DNA from: Kitasatospora arboriphila
Lineage (GTDB): Bacteria; Actinomycetota; Actinomycetes; Mycobacteriales; Mycobacteriaceae
Direction: 5' to 3'
NCBI RefSeq assembly: GCF_000717275.1
Contig: NZ_JNYV01000002.1
Coordinates: 558,001-622,000, forward strand
DNA length: 64,000 nt
Shown: in pieces, positions 17,504 through 26,332 of the stretch
How positions within the stretch are numbered: the first letter of the stretch is position 1
Layout of the letters: every line of letters begins with the position of its first letter
Translations under genes and position numbers: made by a program
The notes under the pieces: generated by a model
What the model was told of the DNA's origin: nothing
Seen by the model: only the letters and a program-made list of their open reading frames with translations
The model's database searches: none

Positions 17504-19309
17504 TCATACCCCTTGAGGTGTTGGATGTGCGGATCGATCGTGCGGCGACGGGGCCGGGCTGCCACCGGTTCGGGTGCGCAGAAAGCGCCCGACCCGCCGT
17601 TTGCCGAGAACTGCTGTGGGTGAACCACTCTCGAACAACAGTTCGCCGTTGACCATCACGGCGCAAACGGTCTCGTCGTTGCGGTTCACCATTCGTGACA
17701 GACCGCCGAACTGCTCGAGCCTTGATTCGCTGTAGGCATCGAGTTGCTCGTCGAGGTGGTCGGGGTCGAGAACGAGGAGGTCTGCCCGGTCGCCGATGCG
17801 TAGGTGCCCGGCATCGATGTCGTACCAGTCGGCGAGCTCACCGGTGAGCCGGTGCACCGCGTGTTCGATCGTCATGAACGGCGTACCGGCTTCTGCCGCC
17901 GAATGAACATGTCGCAACAGCCGGAGTCCGAAGTTGTAGAACGCCATGTTGCGCAGATGGGCGCCGGCATCGGAGAAACCCAGCTGAACGCCCGGTTCCA
18001 CCGCGAGCTTCTTGAGGAGCTCGGGACGGTGATTCGAAATAGTTGTGCGCCAACGGAGTTGGTTGCCGTGCTCGACGACGAGATCAAGGAACGCGTCGAC
18101 GGGGTGCAGTCCACCGCGGTCGACACCGACCTGGCCGAACGACTTGCCGACCACCGAGGTGTCGGGGCATTCGACGATCTCGGCGTCGAAGAAGTCGCGA
18201 TGCCACACCCGGGGGCCGTACTTGCGTCCGTAGTCCTTGCGGAACGCGCGCCGGTAGCCCTCGTCTTGCATGAGCTCGTTGCGGTCGACCTCGGTCTGCA
18301 GATGCAGAGCTGCCGCGCCCGAGCCGAACTCCTCGAACACCGCCAGGTCGATTCCGTCCGCATAGACCTCGAAGGGGACCGGGAGGTGTTGCCAGCGGAA
18401 GTTCCCGCCGAGCTTGTTGATGAACCGCGCGATCGGCCCCATCGCGTGGATGACCTCGGGGCGAGCCTTGATGTCCGCCGCCGAGAGCAGGCTGGTCTTG
18501 AGTTGGCGACGTCGACCCAGGCCCAGGGAACCGAACGCCTGGGAGAGCACGTTCCACGGCCGCGAGATGTCGGGTCCGGTCTGCAGAACCCGATTGCGGG
18601 TGCGCAGTATGGCACCCAGCCGGCGGAGTTCTGGCGCCTTGGCGTAGGTGGAAGGAAGCGTGCGAGAACGGCACACCTCTCCGTCGAGCTTGTCGAAAAG
18701 CAGCTGTTGCGACGACATTCCGACAAAGCCGGCATCCAGCGCCTCGTTGAGCATCTTCTCCATGCGGAGGAGCTCGTCGGGTTCGGGGGTCACCTCTTTG
18801 CGGGTCGCCCGGTCGAGGCCCATCGTTGCCGCCCGCATGTCCGAGTGTCCGATGAACGCGGCGAGGTTGGGCCCCAGCGGAAGCGATTCGAGCGCGTCGA
18901 CGTACTCGGCGGCACTGCGCCAGTTCTTGCGGCTGTCGACGTTGGCGATCACATGTCGCCGCGGGATCGCCTCGACGCGGCCGAAGAGATCGCCGGCCAC
19001 CTCGGCTCCGATGTGGATCGTCGACAGTGAACACGAACCCAGCAGAACGGTGGTCACGCCGTGCCGCAGTGACTCGCTGAACGCCGGCCCGCCGAGAACC
19101 TCGACGTCGTAGTGGGTGTGGATGTCGACCATGCCGGGCAGCACCCATCGGCCGGTCGCGTCGATCACGGTGCGACAGTCGGCCGGATCCAGCGGTTGCG
19201 CGCTGACCGCGACAATCCGGCCGTCACGGATGCCGATATCGGCGATGGAAGAAGGGGCGCCGGTGCCATCGAACCACCGACCACGGCGGATCAGTGTGTC
19301 GTAGGTCAT
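17504..19309 (-). CDS. N-acyl-D-amino-acid deacylase family amidohydrolase
   Basis: 601 aa, amidohydrolase superfamily, D-aminoacylase branch. The metal-binding motif is VDIHTHYDVEVLGG near residue 70; GFSDAGAHLRNM, late in the protein, supplies the conserved catalytic Asp, and the C-terminal half carries the metal-dependent hydrolase tail (RADLLVLDP). It would hydrolyse an N-acyl or cyclic amide bond; actinobacterial members of about 600 aa are often annotated only by family. ATG 19309 gives a standard start (MTYDTLIRRG). Its stop abuts the NTF2-like gene. Confidence 0.9.
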   Translation of the reverse strand: MTYDTLIRRGRWFDGTGAPSSIADIGIRDGRIVAVSAQPLDPADCRTVIDATGRWVLPGMVDIHTHYDVEVLGGPAFSESLRHGVTTVLLGSCSLSTIHIGAEVAGDLFGRVEAIPRRHVIANVDSRKNWRSAAEYVDALESLPLGPNLAAFIGHSDMRAATMGLDRATRKEVTPEPDELLRMEKMLNEALDAGFVGMSSQQLLFDKLDGEVCRSRTLPSTYAKAPELRRLGAILRTRNRVLQTGPDISRPWNVLSQAFGSLGLGRRRQLKTSLLSAADIKARPEVIHAMGPIARFINKLGGNFRWQHLPVPFEVYADGIDLAVFEEFGSGAAALHLQTEVDRNELMQDEGYRRAFRKDYGRKYGPRVWHRDFFDAEIVECPDTSVVGKSFGQVGVDRGGLHPVDAFLDLVVEHGNQLRWRTTISNHRPELLKKLAVEPGVQLGFSDAGAHLRNMAFYNFGLRLLRHVHSAAEAGTPFMTIEHAVHRLTGELADWYDIDAGHLRIGDRADLLVLDPDHLDEQLDAYSESRLEQFGGLSRMVNRNDETVCAVMVNGELLFESGSPTAVLGKRRVGRFLRTRTGGSPAPSPHDRSAHPTPQGV

Positions 19310-19443
19310 AGTCGGATGTAACCCCACCGATCAAGGCGCGTCAACAGTGGGCCTTTTATCGCCGAATTACGTTGGCATAGTGCAAATGCCGCCTACGGAA
19401 CCAAGTGCCGGGTCGCACCGTGAAGTGGTGGGCGCATCACGCG

Positions 19444-20835
19444 TCAGTCGGAGATCCACCCGCACGGGCCGACGAGTCGGTCGGCCGCCCCCGGACCTGC
19501 CGATCCAGGGGAATAAGGCTGTGGCACAGGAGGATTGTCGAGTACAGGGGCCGCGACCTCCCAGACGTGTGCCAGACCGTCCGGCCGGGTGAACAGGGAG
19601 CGATCGCCGCGTAAGACGTCAAGAATCAGCCGTGAGTACGGTGCGAGGCCGTCGGCAACGCTGTCGAGGGGAAGCGACATGTGTCCGACGGACAAGGAGG
19701 TGCCCGAGCCCGGCTCCTTGACGGTCATCGCCATGTCGATCGATCCGTCGCCCTTGAGGTCGAACGTGAGGACGGTGCCCTCCGGTGGGAGGTGCTTGAT
19801 CGGCCCATCAGGGCGACGGAACACAAGGCTCACCCGCTGAGCACTGCGGTTGAGCATCTTGCCTGTGCGCATCACGAACGGCACGTCACGCCAGCGATCG
19901 GTGTCGACCCACATGCGCGCCGCAACAAATGTCTCTGTATCGGAGTCGTCGGCAACTCCCTCGGTGTCCCGGAAACCTTCGTATTGGCCGTAGACCACCT
20001 CGGCCGGATCGAGCGGGCGGAAGGCGGCGATCACCGACTCACGGGCGCCCTGCAGATCGTCGGCGTCCAGGCTCAGCGGCGGCTCCATCGCCACCTCCGC
20101 GGCGACCTGGAACAGGTGTGTCACCACCATGTCGAGGAACGCCCCGGTGGCGTCGTAGAAGACCGCCCGGTCGTCGATGTCCAACGTCTCCGGGACGTCG
20201 ATCTGGACCTGCTCGATGTGCTCCCGGTTCCACACGCCGGACACCATGCCGTTGGCGAACCGGAGTACATGCAGGTTCTGGGTGCTCTCCTTACCCAGGA
20301 AGTGGTCGATCCGGTAGACCTGCTTCTCGTCGAACACATCGTGCACGGCCACATCGAGCTTCCGGAAGTCGTCCGGTGAAGTGCCGAAGGGCTTTTCGTA
20401 CACCACGCGGGCACCGTCGGCCAGACCGTGTGTCCCGAGGGCGGCGGTGTAGTCGGAGAAGGTCGTGGGCGGCAGCGCGATGTAGTGGACCAATTGGATG
20501 TCGCCGCCGAGTTGTCCGCGGAGGTCGTCGATGACGCCAGGCAGATCGCCCGGGTCGTCCACGGAGAAACCGCCTCCGGCGAATCGGACGTTCTTCGCAA
20601 AATCGGCCCACTGGGTCTCGTCGGGTGCAGCATCGAACGCCGTGACCGACTGCCGCACGTGGTCGCGGAACTCGTCGTCGGAGCGATGGCCGCGCCCGTT
20701 GCCGATCAGCGCCCATGTCTCGGGGAGCAACCCTTCGCGGGCCAACTCGTAGAAGGACGGCAACACCATGCGTTTGGCGAGATCGCCTGTGGCACCGAAT
20801 AAAACGAATACAACCGCGCTGCTCTCAACGGGCAT
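19444..20835 (-). CDS. zwf: Glucose-6-phosphate dehydrogenase (stand-alone copy)
   Basis: 463 aa. Converts glucose 6-phosphate to 6-phosphogluconolactone with NADP, the first step of the oxidative pentose phosphate pathway. The cofactor motif GATGDLAKR is at residues 14-22, EKPFG at 147-151, and the signature RIDHFLGK with its catalytic His at 175-182. The usual actinobacterial zwf lies with tkt, tal and opcA; none is nearby, so this is probably a second, separately controlled copy. No opcA was found beside it. It is flanked by an amidohydrolase and an MFS gene on the same strand. Confidence 0.95.
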   Translation of the reverse strand: MPVESSAVVFVLFGATGDLAKRMVLPSFYELAREGLLPETWALIGNGRGHRSDDEFRDHVRQSVTAFDAAPDETQWADFAKNVRFAGGGFSVDDPGDLPGVIDDLRGQLGGDIQLVHYIALPPTTFSDYTAALGTHGLADGARVVYEKPFGTSPDDFRKLDVAVHDVFDEKQVYRIDHFLGKESTQNLHVLRFANGMVSGVWNREHIEQVQIDVPETLDIDDRAVFYDATGAFLDMVVTHLFQVAAEVAMEPPLSLDADDLQGARESVIAAFRPLDPAEVVYGQYEGFRDTEGVADDSDTETFVAARMWVDTDRWRDVPFVMRTGKMLNRSAQRVSLVFRRPDGPIKHLPPEGTVLTFDLKGDGSIDMAMTVKEPGSGTSLSVGHMSLPLDSVADGLAPYSRLILDVLRGDRSLFTRPDGLAHVWEVAAPVLDNPPVPQPYSPGSAGPGAADRLVGPCGWISD

Positions 20836-20883
20836 GGTGGGTGAGCTCCTAGGGCGACGACTTTTCCGATGGCTTCCCCGAGT

Positions 20884-22200
20884 CTAGGTCAGCTCTCGAG
20901 GAGCCCAGGGGATTTCGCCGATGACCGCAGGCATGGTGATCGATCGCAGCAGGACGGCGGTGAGCACGGCCCCGGCGATCAGAAACGCTGCCACGTAGCC
21001 GGCCAGGCCGATCCAGCCTCCCATCGCGAACGCGACGCCACCACAGGCCCCGACGATCGAACTCCCGAGGTAGTAACCGAGCAGATAGAGCGAGGAGGCC
21101 TCGGCTCGGTGATCGGTGGCCCGGGCACTGACCCATCCGCTGGCCACCGAATGAGCCGCGAAGAACCCGGCGGTGAAGAGGAATATGCCTGCCAGAACCG
21201 TTGGCAGCCAATCGGGTACGCTGAGCGCCAACCCGGCGACCATCACGCACAGCGCGGTCATCAACACGCGTTCGCGGCCCCAGGAATCCGACAACCTGCC
21301 TGCCACGGCCGAGGAGGCGGTTCCGGCGAGATAGAGCACGAACACCAGTCCGGCCAGAACTGCCGGCAGATCGAACGGGTCAGCGAGCAGGCGGTAACCG
21401 AGAAAGTTGTACACCGTGACGAACCCGCCCATCAGCACAAACGCGAGCCCGAACAAACACAGGAGCGGGACGTCGCGCAGGTGGATGGCGAGGTTGTGTA
21501 GTGTCCGCCTCGGCGAGATCGGTTGTCGCCGATATTGTTTGGACGGCGGCACCAATCGCGAGAACATCGCTGCGAACACGAGCGCAACGGCAGAGGCGAC
21601 CTCCAGCGCCCACTGCCATGCCGTGAAGTCGACCACGAGGGTGGGGATCAGGCGCCCGGTGAGGCCTCCGATCGTGGTGCCGGAGACGTAGATCCCCATC
21701 GCCGTGCCCAGCGATCGGGCGTCGATCTCCTCGGCGAGGTAGGCCATGGCCACTGCCGGAACTCCCGCGCAGAGGATTCCCTGGACTGCGCGTCCCGCCA
21801 GCAGCAGTTCGAACGTCGGGCTCCACGGCAGCACCACGCCCAGCGCAGCGGCCGATACCGCCGACACGGTCATCACCCGCACTCTGCCGAATCGCTCCGA
21901 CAGCACGCTGGCGGGCACGATCGCCACGGCGAGAAGACCTGTGGTGACGGAGACGGCCAGTGCCGAGACGGCCGGCGAAACGCCGTAGTGGTCCGAGAAC
22001 ATCGGCAGCAAACCCTGCACGTAGTACAGCGTCATGAAGGTCGCCATCCCTGCGGTGAACAGCGCGAACGCAGTTCTGCGGTAGCCGCGCTCGCCGGTCC
22101 GATATCCGGCGCGGGGCGGAATCGGGTGGGCAGGGCTGATCGGCGAGCGGGTCACCGAACCCAGGTTTCCACTAGTGGGCCACGAGTGGAAATGAATCAT
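20884..22200 (-). CDS. MFS transporter (YnfM/arabinose-efflux-like)
   Basis: 438 aa, about 12 hydrophobic helices, with the MFS loop motif SERFGRVRVM between helices 2 and 3 and a matching loop (GRLSDSWGRERV) in the second half. The pairing with a divergent LysR gene recalls ynfM/ynfL of enterobacteria. ATG 22200 leaves only 40 bases to the LysR start; GTG 22155 is an alternative start. The substrate is unknown; such transporters export small organic molecules. Confidence 0.9.
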   Translation of the reverse strand: MIHFHSWPTSGNLGSVTRSPISPAHPIPPRAGYRTGERGYRRTAFALFTAGMATFMTLYYVQGLLPMFSDHYGVSPAVSALAVSVTTGLLAVAIVPASVLSERFGRVRVMTVSAVSAAALGVVLPWSPTFELLLAGRAVQGILCAGVPAVAMAYLAEEIDARSLGTAMGIYVSGTTIGGLTGRLIPTLVVDFTAWQWALEVASAVALVFAAMFSRLVPPSKQYRRQPISPRRTLHNLAIHLRDVPLLCLFGLAFVLMGGFVTVYNFLGYRLLADPFDLPAVLAGLVFVLYLAGTASSAVAGRLSDSWGRERVLMTALCVMVAGLALSVPDWLPTVLAGIFLFTAGFFAAHSVASGWVSARATDHRAEASSLYLLGYYLGSSIVGACGGVAFAMGGWIGLAGYVAAFLIAGAVLTAVLLRSITMPAVIGEIPWAPRELT

Positions 22201-22204
22201 TTGG

Positions 22205-22227
22205 TGCGTTGTAATGCATCGGACGCA
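22205..22227. promoter_or_regulatory. Candidate LysR box in the divergent MFS/LysR gap
   Basis: The arms TGCGT (22205-22209) and ACGCA (22223-22227) form an inverted repeat around an ATGCAT palindrome in the 40-base gap between the divergent starts. LysR regulators commonly bind such dyads beside the gene they control. Position and symmetry only. Confidence 0.4.
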
Positions 22228-22240
22228 TAAGGAGGCTCGC

Positions 22241-23115
22241 ATGGCGGACGCCTGGTTCATCACCCTCGCGGAACTCGAGAACACGTCCGCGGCCGCTCGC
22301 AAGCTGCATCTGACGCAACCCACGTTGTCGCGGATGCTCGGCAGGCTCGAACGAGAGCTCGGGGTGGAATTGTTCGACCGGCACGCCAAGCGGCTTCGGC
22401 TCAACGCCTACGGACAGATCTACCTAGGGCATCTGCGCCGGGCCGTCGCCGAGATGGACGCCGCCCGCCACGAGATCGCCGACCGAGCCGGCCCGGTCGA
22501 AGGATCTATCGACCTGGGCTTCCTGCACTCTTTCGGGGTCTGGCTGGTGCCGACCCTGATCGGGGAGTTCCGGCGCCAGATGTCGCCCCGGGTCGCCTTC
22601 ACCCTCACCCAGGGAGCGGCCGAATCCATTCTCGACCGGGTGGTCGCGGGGCCGGCCGACCTCGCCATCGTGTCGCCGCGACCACGAAGCAACGATGTGG
22701 GGTGGGCGCCGATCATGCGTCAGCGCCTGGCCCTCGCGGTACCCGCCGACCATCCTTTTGCGGTCCGCGACGAGATCGCCATGACCGAGGCGCGTGACGA
22801 GTCGTTTGTCGCGATGGGGCCGACGTTCGGCATGCGACGGATCCTGGAGGAGCTGTGCGCTGAGGCGGACTTCCGGCCGCAGATCACCTTCGAGGCCACC
22901 GAGCTGGGGACGGTCGCAGGCTTCGTGGCCGCGGGCCTCGGGGTTGCGGTGATACCGGTCGAGGACAACCCGCAGCTGCCCACGGGCCTCACCCTGCTCC
23001 CGCTGACCGCAGTTCGCGCGATGTCGGGCTGATCTGGCATCGCGACCGCGCGATGACGCCGGTTGCCAGACGATTCCGCGACTACGTGACCGAATGGGCG
23101 GCCGAGCGCCGGTGA
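22241..23115 (+). pseudogene. LysR-family regulator with a frameshift near its C-terminus
   Basis: The frame from ATG 22241 (aaggagg 6 bases upstream) codes an N-terminal LysR helix-turn-helix (LENTSAAARKLHLTQPTLSRMLGRLE) and most of the ligand-binding domain, but stops at 23032 after residue 263. The other frame continues without a break as RDVGLIWHRDRAM and then PVARRFRDYVTEWAAERR to a stop at 23113-23115, which is the expected C-terminal end of LysR proteins. One missing base near 23012-23018 would join the two. It is either a genuine frameshift, losing the last strand and helix, or a sequencing or assembly error. It is divergent from an MFS exporter that it presumably controls. Confidence 0.82.
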
Positions 23116-23201
23116 TTGGTCGTTTCATCCGTGCGCCCTGAGCAGTTCAAGAAATTCCGGCCAAGGGTTTTTTCGGACCATCGACGGGGTAGGGGAATTC
23201 C

Positions 23202-23399
23202 ATGAGTGAGATCGGAGAACCAAGCGATGTCCAGCCCGTCGAAGATGTGCTCGAACAGCAGCGGGAGGTGGATCCGGAGCAGGCCGATGTTGCCGAAGAC
23301 ACCGGTGGGAGCGGGCCGCTGGATGCGGACCCGGCCGACGTCCAAGAACAGGAACAGGTGGTGACCGCACCGCTGGAAGACGAGTACCGCGAAGACTGA
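23202..23399 (+). CDS. Small acidic protein of unknown function
   Basis: 65 aa, highly acidic and without hydrophobic segments, so probably disordered. Short proteins with the VLEQQREVDPEQADV type of segment occur across Gordonia, Mycobacterium and Rhodococcus, but I know no function. aggggaa lies 7 bases upstream of ATG 23202, which supports translation. A strong hairpin follows immediately (23436-23467), giving the gene its own transcript end. Confidence 0.7.
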   Translation: MSEIGEPSDVQPVEDVLEQQREVDPEQADVAEDTGGSGPLDADPADVQEQEQVVTAPLEDEYRED

Positions 23400-23435
23400 C
23401 CACGCCGGCGGAACTGCCTTGCCGGCGCGGCTGTA

Positions 23436-23467
23436 GGTGGCGGGCAGCGCACGCGCTGCCCGCCACC
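23436..23467. terminator. Strong bidirectional hairpin terminator
   Basis: A perfect 15-bp stem (GGTGGCGGGCAGCGC paired with its complement) closes on two bases, ac. It sits between the convergent small acidic protein gene and the end of the ABC importer operon. A second, weaker hairpin (CGCCGGC/GCCGGCG, 23403-23427) precedes it. There is no long T run, as usual for actinobacteria. Confidence 0.85.
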
Positions 23468-23469
23468 GG

Positions 23470-24285
23470 TCAGTCTGCGCTGGTCGTCGCCCCGAGGAGA
23501 TCACGTACCCGGTTGGCCACTGCGATGAACTCGGGCTGCTCCATGGTTGCGCTGTAGTCGCGCTCCGCGGGCAGATCGACGTCGAGGATCTCAACGATGC
23601 GACCGGGCCGCGGACTCATCACCACCACGCGATTGGCGAGATACACCGCCTCGGCGACCGAGTGGGTCACCAGCATCACGGTGGTGCCGGTCTCCCGCCA
23701 GATGCGATGCAGCTCGACGTTCATCCGCTCGCGAGTGAGCGCATCCAACGCACCGAAGGGTTCATCCATCAGCAGCACCTCGGGCTCGTGCAACAACGCC
23801 CTGCACAGGGAGACACGTTGTTGCATGCCACCGGACAACTCATGGGGGAGCGCGCCCTCGAAACCGGTGAGCCCGGTCATCTCGATGAGCTGATCTGCCT
23901 TCGCCGCGGCAGTCCGCTTGTTCATGCCGCGCATCTCTGCCTGGATCAAGATGTTCTTGCGAACCGTGCGCCACTCGAGCAGGGCCGCCCTCTGGAAGAC
24001 GTAGCCGATGCCTCGCTGAGGGCCTTTGACCTCGCTGCCGTGTAGCCGCACACTGCCGTGAGATGCGTTGGTGAGTCCCGCAACCACTTTCAGCAGCGTC
24101 GACTTGCCGCAACCAGAAGGTCCGGCGATCGTGACGAACTCGCCTTCTCGTACGTGCAACTGCACATCGTCGAGGGCGGTGACCTCACCGCGCTTCGAGG
24201 AGAAGTGCACGCTCAGGTTCTCGACGGACACTGCGGAATCGGTCACGGTGTTCGGGGGTTCGATCGTGGTGGCATTCATGGTCAC
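23470..24285 (-). CDS. ABC importer ATP-binding protein (NitT/TauT type)
   Basis: 271 aa. Walker A GPSGCGKSTLL, signature LSGGMQQR, Walker B VLLMDEPFGALD and the switch His in MLVTHS are all present, so it should be an active ATPase. It resembles SsuB/TauB/NrtC ATPases for sulfonates, taurine, nitrate or pyrimidine-like compounds. It is the last gene of a three-gene operon (permease, lipoprotein, ATPase); its start lies 4 bases after the lipoprotein stop. It powers the importer proposed to be under LacI control. Confidence 0.93.
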   Translation of the reverse strand: MTMNATTIEPPNTVTDSAVSVENLSVHFSSKRGEVTALDDVQLHVREGEFVTIAGPSGCGKSTLLKVVAGLTNASHGSVRLHGSEVKGPQRGIGYVFQRAALLEWRTVRKNILIQAEMRGMNKRTAAAKADQLIEMTGLTGFEGALPHELSGGMQQRVSLCRALLHEPEVLLMDEPFGALDALTRERMNVELHRIWRETGTTVMLVTHSVAEAVYLANRVVVMSPRPGRIVEILDVDLPAERDYSATMEQPEFIAVANRVRDLLGATTSAD

Positions 24286-24289
24286 TCAC

Positions 24290-25312
24290 TCACTTGGTGT
24301 CGGTGGGGGTGAAGGCCGAATCCCAGTACTGCGAGGGTTCGCCGGCGTTCTCGAGCAGACCGGAGTCGCTCAGCACCGCGATCGTCGCGGCCCAGTCTTC
24401 ATCCGTGTTGACTCCGGGTGCCTTTCCTTTGGTGCCTGCGGTCGAGAGCAGCGGAATGGTTTCCGTCCACTGCTGAAGTAGGACTTCCTTCGGCGGCATC
24501 TGCGGATCCTTGCCCTCCATCGCGGCTACGGCTGCTTCGGGATTGGCGGCCGCGGCCGTGAACGCCTCGCTGGTGGCGTCGACCATTGCCTGCACCAGTT
24601 CGGGTGAGCTCTCGATCATTCCGTTGTTGGCGATCAGGCCGTTGCTGTAGAAATTCAGGCCCACATCTGAATAGCGGAGGTAACGCATGTCGCGCCCGCT
24701 CTTGTTGGCGATGGTCGGGCCCTGGTCATGCGCGAATCCGATGAGCCCATCGACCTTTCCCGACAACATGGCCGCGACCTTGCCGGCGGCGTCGAGGCTC
24801 TGTTGCTTCACCTGATCGGCGGGCACACCAGCCTTTTCGAGGTAGATCGGGAACGTGGTGGTCGGGGCGTCGCCTGCCGAGACGGCAATGGTCTTGCCGG
24901 CCAGGTCAGCCGGTTTGGTGATGCCGGAGTCTGCGTAGACCTGGACCGCCGATGGCGTCGTCTGCAAGAACACCCCGACGCTCTTGATCTTGACACCCTT
25001 GCCGATGTTGCTCACCACGGCAGGGGTGTCGGCCCAGCCGAAGTCGGTCTGGTTCGAACCGGCGGCCTGTGCGGTCTTGGTTGATCCTTGGCCGGCCTTG
25101 ATCGTGAGGTCGATTCCGTGTTTGGCGAAAATACCCTCCTGCACTCCGTAATAGAACGGAGCGTGTTCGCCATAGGGGTACCAGTTGAGCATCAGCGATG
25201 TCGCGGTGGCCTGGCCGTCGGCGCCGGGCTTCTTCTCCGCTGCTCCACCACCGCAACCGGCCAGCGTAAGTGTCGTCGCAATGGCAGCAACCACAAGGGT
25301 TTTCAGTTTCAT
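24290..25312 (-). CDS. ABC importer substrate-binding lipoprotein (NMT1/THI5-like)
   Basis: 340 aa. A lipoprotein signal is clear: MKLKTLVVAAIATTLTLAGCG, with Cys in the LAGC lipobox. The mature part has the NMT1/THI5-like periplasmic fold (SLMLNWYPYGEHAPFYYGVQEGIF, ANLGWADTP-like region, PADLAGKTIAVSAG). This family binds sulfonates, pyrimidine precursors and other small anionic or heterocyclic compounds rather than plain sugars. The frame opens at 25795, but ATG 25312 gives the signal peptide. It is the middle gene of the importer operon. Confidence 0.93.
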   Translation of the reverse strand: MKLKTLVVAAIATTLTLAGCGGGAAEKKPGADGQATATSLMLNWYPYGEHAPFYYGVQEGIFAKHGIDLTIKAGQGSTKTAQAAGSNQTDFGWADTPAVVSNIGKGVKIKSVGVFLQTTPSAVQVYADSGITKPADLAGKTIAVSAGDAPTTTFPIYLEKAGVPADQVKQQSLDAAGKVAAMLSGKVDGLIGFAHDQGPTIANKSGRDMRYLRYSDVGLNFYSNGLIANNGMIESSPELVQAMVDATSEAFTAAAANPEAAVAAMEGKDPQMPPKEVLLQQWTETIPLLSTAGTKGKAPGVNTDEDWAATIAVLSDSGLLENAGEPSQYWDSAFTPTDTK

Positions 25313-25344
25313 GTTCAATCTCCGTTGAGTGAGGTTCGAATGAA

Positions 25345-26220
25345 TCAGACGGCCGACGCGCCAACAGAGGCGGTGGACCGGCGCGAGGCATGCCACGGGA
25401 TGAGCAGCTTCTCGGCGAGCTCGATAATCATGAACAAGATGATCCCGAGCAGAGACATGATGATCAGCGCCGCGAACAGCATTGCGGTGTCGATGTTTCC
25501 GTTGGCCTGCAGGATCACGTAGCCCAGGCCCTCGTTGGCCCCCACGAACTCGCCGACCACGGCACCGGTGACGGCGAGCGTCGCCGCGATCTTGAGCCCG
25601 GACAGGAGCTGTGGAAGAGAGGCGGGAAAGCGAACCTTGGCGAACGTCTTCCAGCGGCCGGCGCCCATTGTGGAGGTGAGTTCGACGATCTCCGGATCCA
25701 CCGAGCGCAGACCGGCCATCCCCGAGATGACGATGGGGAAAAACGCCATCAGCACGGCAACAAGGATTTTCGGGCTGGGTCCGAAGCCGAGCCACACCAC
25801 GAACAGTGGTGCGATCGCAATTTTAGGGATGACCTGTGCGAAGAGGATCAACGGATACATCGTCTTCTCGACGCTCGGCGAGTAGAGCATCATCACCGCG
25901 ACCGCCTCGCCGATCACGGCCGCGATGAGGAAGCCGGCGACGGTTTCGTAGGTGGTGACCCAAGTGTGGGTGGTGAGGTACGAGGCGTTGTCCACCATCG
26001 TCTGCCAGGTGTCGCCCGGTGACGGAAGGATGTACGGCGCAACCAGTTCGAACTTGGTCACCGCCCACCAGGCGGCGACGAGCACCGCTACCAGGGCGAG
26101 CGGCCGCCAAAGGCCGGACCAAGTATTTCGGAACGAGGGAAACCGTCGGTGACGCGTCGGCGTGGGGGGTGACGCCGGCAACGCAGCGGAACGGACCTCG
26201 ACTGACGTTGTTACCGCCAT
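25345..26220 (-). CDS. ABC importer permease (SsuC/TauC type)
   Basis: 291 aa, about six hydrophobic helices. The EAA-loop region (MGAGRWKTFAKVRFPASLPQLLSGLKIA) is the ATPase docking site of binding-protein-dependent permeases. First gene of the importer operon; its leader holds a promoter and a LacI-type operator (26263-26276). It forms the channel for the substrate captured by the lipoprotein gene that follows 32 bases later. Confidence 0.93.
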   Translation of the reverse strand: MAVTTSVEVRSAALPASPPTPTRHRRFPSFRNTWSGLWRPLALVAVLVAAWWAVTKFELVAPYILPSPGDTWQTMVDNASYLTTHTWVTTYETVAGFLIAAVIGEAVAVMMLYSPSVEKTMYPLILFAQVIPKIAIAPLFVVWLGFGPSPKILVAVLMAFFPIVISGMAGLRSVDPEIVELTSTMGAGRWKTFAKVRFPASLPQLLSGLKIAATLAVTGAVVGEFVGANEGLGYVILQANGNIDTAMLFAALIIMSLLGIILFMIIELAEKLLIPWHASRRSTASVGASAV

Positions 26221-26262
26221 GAGGAGTCCTAAAGCTAGTAGTGGTGCAGACCGAAGTCCACG

Positions 26263-26276
26263 GGAATGCGCTTTCC
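26263..26276. promoter_or_regulatory. LacI-type operator of the importer operon
   Basis: GGAATGCGCTTTCC is a 14-bp near-palindrome with a GCGC centre, the usual form of a LacI-family site. It starts 12 bases downstream of the -10 box of the importer promoter, over the likely transcription start. It is the exact reverse complement of the site at 27440-27453, and both share the right flank GAAGCTG. The binding protein is presumed to be the adjacent LacI regulator. Confidence 0.75.
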
Positions 26277-26288
26277 GAAGCTGGGGTC

Positions 26289-26318
26289 AACGTAATGTGA
26301 TCGCGACCACACTGTCAA
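26289..26318 (-). promoter_or_regulatory. Promoter of the importer operon
   Basis: On the minus strand: -35 TTGACA (26313-26318), an 18-base spacer, and -10 TACGTT (26289-26294). It reads toward the permease start at 26220. The spacer contains a CRP-like palindrome (26296-26311), and the LacI operator follows. Confidence 0.65.
26296..26311. promoter_or_regulatory. CRP-like palindrome inside the importer promoter spacer
   Basis: TGTGA-TCGCGA-CCACA matches TGTGA-N6-TCACA with one mismatch and is itself a near-palindrome. Lying between -35 and -10, it would be expected to repress if bound, or the true promoter may be elsewhere. Confidence 0.4.
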
Positions 26319-26332
26319 TAGGTGACGACGAA

